Notes under the pieces: model-generated
Databases searched by the model: none
The model's input: only the letters and a program-made list of their open reading frames with translations
What the model was told of the DNA's origin: nothing
In this document: piece by piece, positions 5,819 through 6,930 of the stretch
Position numbering within the stretch: position 1 is the first letter of the stretch
How the letters are laid out: each line of letters begins with the position of its first letter
NCBI GenBank assembly: GCA_017308345.1
Contig: JAFKFE010000257.1
Location: 1-6,930, forward strand
From: Alphaproteobacteria bacterium
GTDB lineage: Bacteria > Pseudomonadota > Alphaproteobacteria > Rhizobiales > Rhizobiaceae
DNA length: 6,930 nt
Reading direction: 5' to 3'
Program-made: the position numbers and the translations under genes

Positions 5819-6337
5819 CTATTTCGCGGCAAGGCCCGCGGCAGGAATCGCGTCAAGCGTCGACCCTGCAATCCTGGCAACGACCTCCTTGCGGGTAGAG
5901 GCGTCGAGCAGTCGCATGACCTGAGAGATGTGATTGCGGACCGTGAAATGGGACAGGGAAAGCTTGCGACCGATTTCCTTGTTCGACAGGCCCTCTGCCA
6001 AGAGGTCAAGGATATCGCGCTGCCGGACCGTCAGCTCGGGGAGTCCGATGTAAGCCTGGCCCTCGCCGGCCTTGCACCAGGGCGAGGAAGGCGCGTCCCC
6101 GGCGAACCGGACATGCAACCGGCTCCCTTGCGGAAGCGCGGCGCGGATCACTCCCAGAATGCTCGCGTCATCGGTCTCGATGGCCAAGTACAGTATTGTC
6201 TTTCTACCGGTTTCGCTCAGCAGTCGCTGTGGGATAGCCACGTGCCTGCTCCGCAACGCATTGTCCCTGCCGGATCTGTGGCGGGGCCTTTCGAAATCCC
6301 GCGCGGAATTTCCGTAAGACGACTTGATTTTACTCAT
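5819..6337 (-). CDS. Short LuxR/NarL-type transcriptional regulator with partial receiver-like N-terminus
   Basis: The C-terminal part is a clear LuxR-type (GerE) helix-turn-helix, LTVRQRDILDLLAEGLSNKEIGRKL continuing to VRNHISQVMRLLD, at about residues 102-142 of the 172-residue form. It should bind DNA as a dimer. The segment before it (KTILYLAIETDDASILGVIRAALPQ) resembles the first strand and helix of a response-regulator receiver. Only about 56 residues separate its start from the HTH, instead of the usual 120 or more, and no phospho-acceptor aspartate region is visible. The start is uncertain: ATG 6337 has no clear ribosome binding site, while GTG 6241 has GGAG seven bases upstream and would give about 140 residues; an open frame reaches 6430 with TTG. 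It is divergent from the putative sensor kinase gene and heads the run of exported protein genes. Confidence 0.85.
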   Translation of the reverse strand: MSKIKSSYGNSARDFERPRHRSGRDNALRSRHVAIPQRLLSETGRKTILYLAIETDDASILGVIRAALPQGSRLHVRFAGDAPSSPWCKAGEGQAYIGLPELTVRQRDILDLLAEGLSNKEIGRKLSLSHFTVRNHISQVMRLLDASTRKEVVARIAGSTLDAIPAAGLAAK

Positions 6338-6489
6338 GTCGGACAGGCTAATGCCGTTTTGAATTCCGCCGTATCCCCTAACCTGCCAGTGGCGAACGAC
6401 CGGCGGTGGATGGCGGAACAATTCTACCAATGGCTATTTTGGGGGGGCGAGCGGCACGCTGCGTCGGATTCGGAAAGGAGACCGGGCCC
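6338..6489. promoter_or_regulatory. Divergent intergenic region between regulator and sensor genes
   Basis: These 152 bases separate the two divergent genes and are more AT-rich than their surroundings around 6305-6370 and 6420-6440. They must hold the promoter for the plus-strand gene and probably that for the regulator. I could not assign -35/-10 pairs with confidence. A run of seven G residues at 6441-6447 directly follows TATTTT. Confidence 0.45.
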
Positions 6490-6930
6490 ATGAATCGGGC
6501 GGGCGCGACAATGATGGATGACACGCGCGACTTCAGGGCAAGCCTGCGCGGGGCGACGTTGCGCCTCAGCCTGATCTACTGGGCCTGTATGTTCGTCGCC
6601 GACAGCGTCCTGGGCTACTTCATCGGCATAGATCCGATCGAGTCCGCCCCGCTCAAATTCATCATGTTCGGATCGAGCGCGATCATGACCTATGTCATGA
6701 GCATGCTGCTGTTTCGGATGCGAAGCGTGTCCTTCACCCGCAAAGCCCTGCTTTGTTTCCTGATGACGGCAGTGGGAGCCCCGATCTTCGTAACGATCGA
6801 TTTTCTCAATTACATGCTCTGCCAGTATCCCAAGCCGGTGAAATTCGATCCCGTCTATTCCGGCTACACTCTGATCGAGGGCGCTTCGATGCTCTTCGGC
6901 TGGAGCTGCCTCTTCGTGGCGCTGCTGTAT
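6490..6930 (+). CDS. Membrane sensor protein, probable histidine kinase N-terminus (cut by window edge)
   Basis: 147 codons are visible and the frame is still open at the right edge. A polar N-terminus of about 22 residues is followed by four predicted membrane helices at about 24-46, 54-75, 85-108 and 127-147, with short loops (IDPIESAPLK; QYPKPVKFDPVYSG). This four-helix arrangement, and the ending GASMLFGWSCLFVALLY, resemble the sensor part of LytS/HPK7-like histidine kinases. In those proteins a coiled linker and a PHFLFN-type kinase motif come next. That region is outside the window, so the kinase identity is inference. ATG 6490 has AAGGAG nine bases upstream; an ATG-ATG pair lies eight codons in. 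Divergence from the LuxR-type gene suggests a regulatory partnership. Confidence 0.75.
   Translation, partial: MNRAGATMMDDTRDFRASLRGATLRLSLIYWACMFVADSVLGYFIGIDPIESAPLKFIMFGSSAIMTYVMSMLLFRMRSVSFTRKALLCFLMTAVGAPIFVTIDFLNYMLCQYPKPVKFDPVYSGYTLIEGASMLFGWSCLFVALLY

Noticed and set aside
6414..6440. GGAAC followed by a TTT about 17 bases later, resembling an EcfG general stress promoter
   Set aside because: The second element does not match the GTT-type -10 expected, so the match is too weak.
1350..6930. Integrase, transposase, CRISPR array or att duplication
   Set aside because: I looked for these on both strands; no recombinase motifs, regularly spaced repeats or second tRNA 3' end were seen.

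Overview
The window is GC-rich, densely coded DNA from an alphaproteobacterium. The best taxonomic clue is the 50-bp palindromic repeat at 3135-3184. I recognise it as the intergenic element that is scattered through Mesorhizobium and related Phyllobacteriaceae genomes. This assignment is from memory, not a search.

Layout. (1) Positions 1-1016, minus strand: a conserved housekeeping pair, a YqaA/DedA-type membrane protein followed by DsbB, which is cut by the window edge. (2) Positions 1240-1380, plus strand: a tRNA-Leu(CAA) gene with its own promoter. (3) Positions 1442-2901, minus strand: two tightly coupled genes for exported proteins of unknown function. (4) Positions 3135-4138, plus strand: a palindromic repeat that runs into the start of a small exported protein gene. 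The stop codon of that gene overlaps the start of an LprI-type (DUF1311) gene, which is broken by a one-base frameshift. (5) Positions 4077-6337, minus strand: an operon-like run that starts with a short LuxR-type HTH regulator. It continues through a doubtful 40-residue ORF, a small two-helix membrane protein and a DUF4189 protein, and ends with an exported coiled-coil protein. (6) Position 6490 to the right edge, plus strand and divergent from the regulator: the N-terminal membrane part of a protein that is probably a sensor histidine kinase.

How it may fit together. Everything after the tRNA looks like an accessory cell-envelope module. It holds six or seven small exported or membrane-anchored proteins, almost all with an even number of cysteines in the exported part. 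They lie close to dsbB, whose product drives disulfide formation. A membrane sensor and a LuxR-type regulator lie back to back at the right end, and the regulator appears to head the operon of exported proteins. The regulator seems to have only the first part of a receiver domain and no visible phospho-acceptor region, so it may be controlled in an unusual way. These functional links are inference; the gene order, reading frames and cysteine counts can be read from the sequence.
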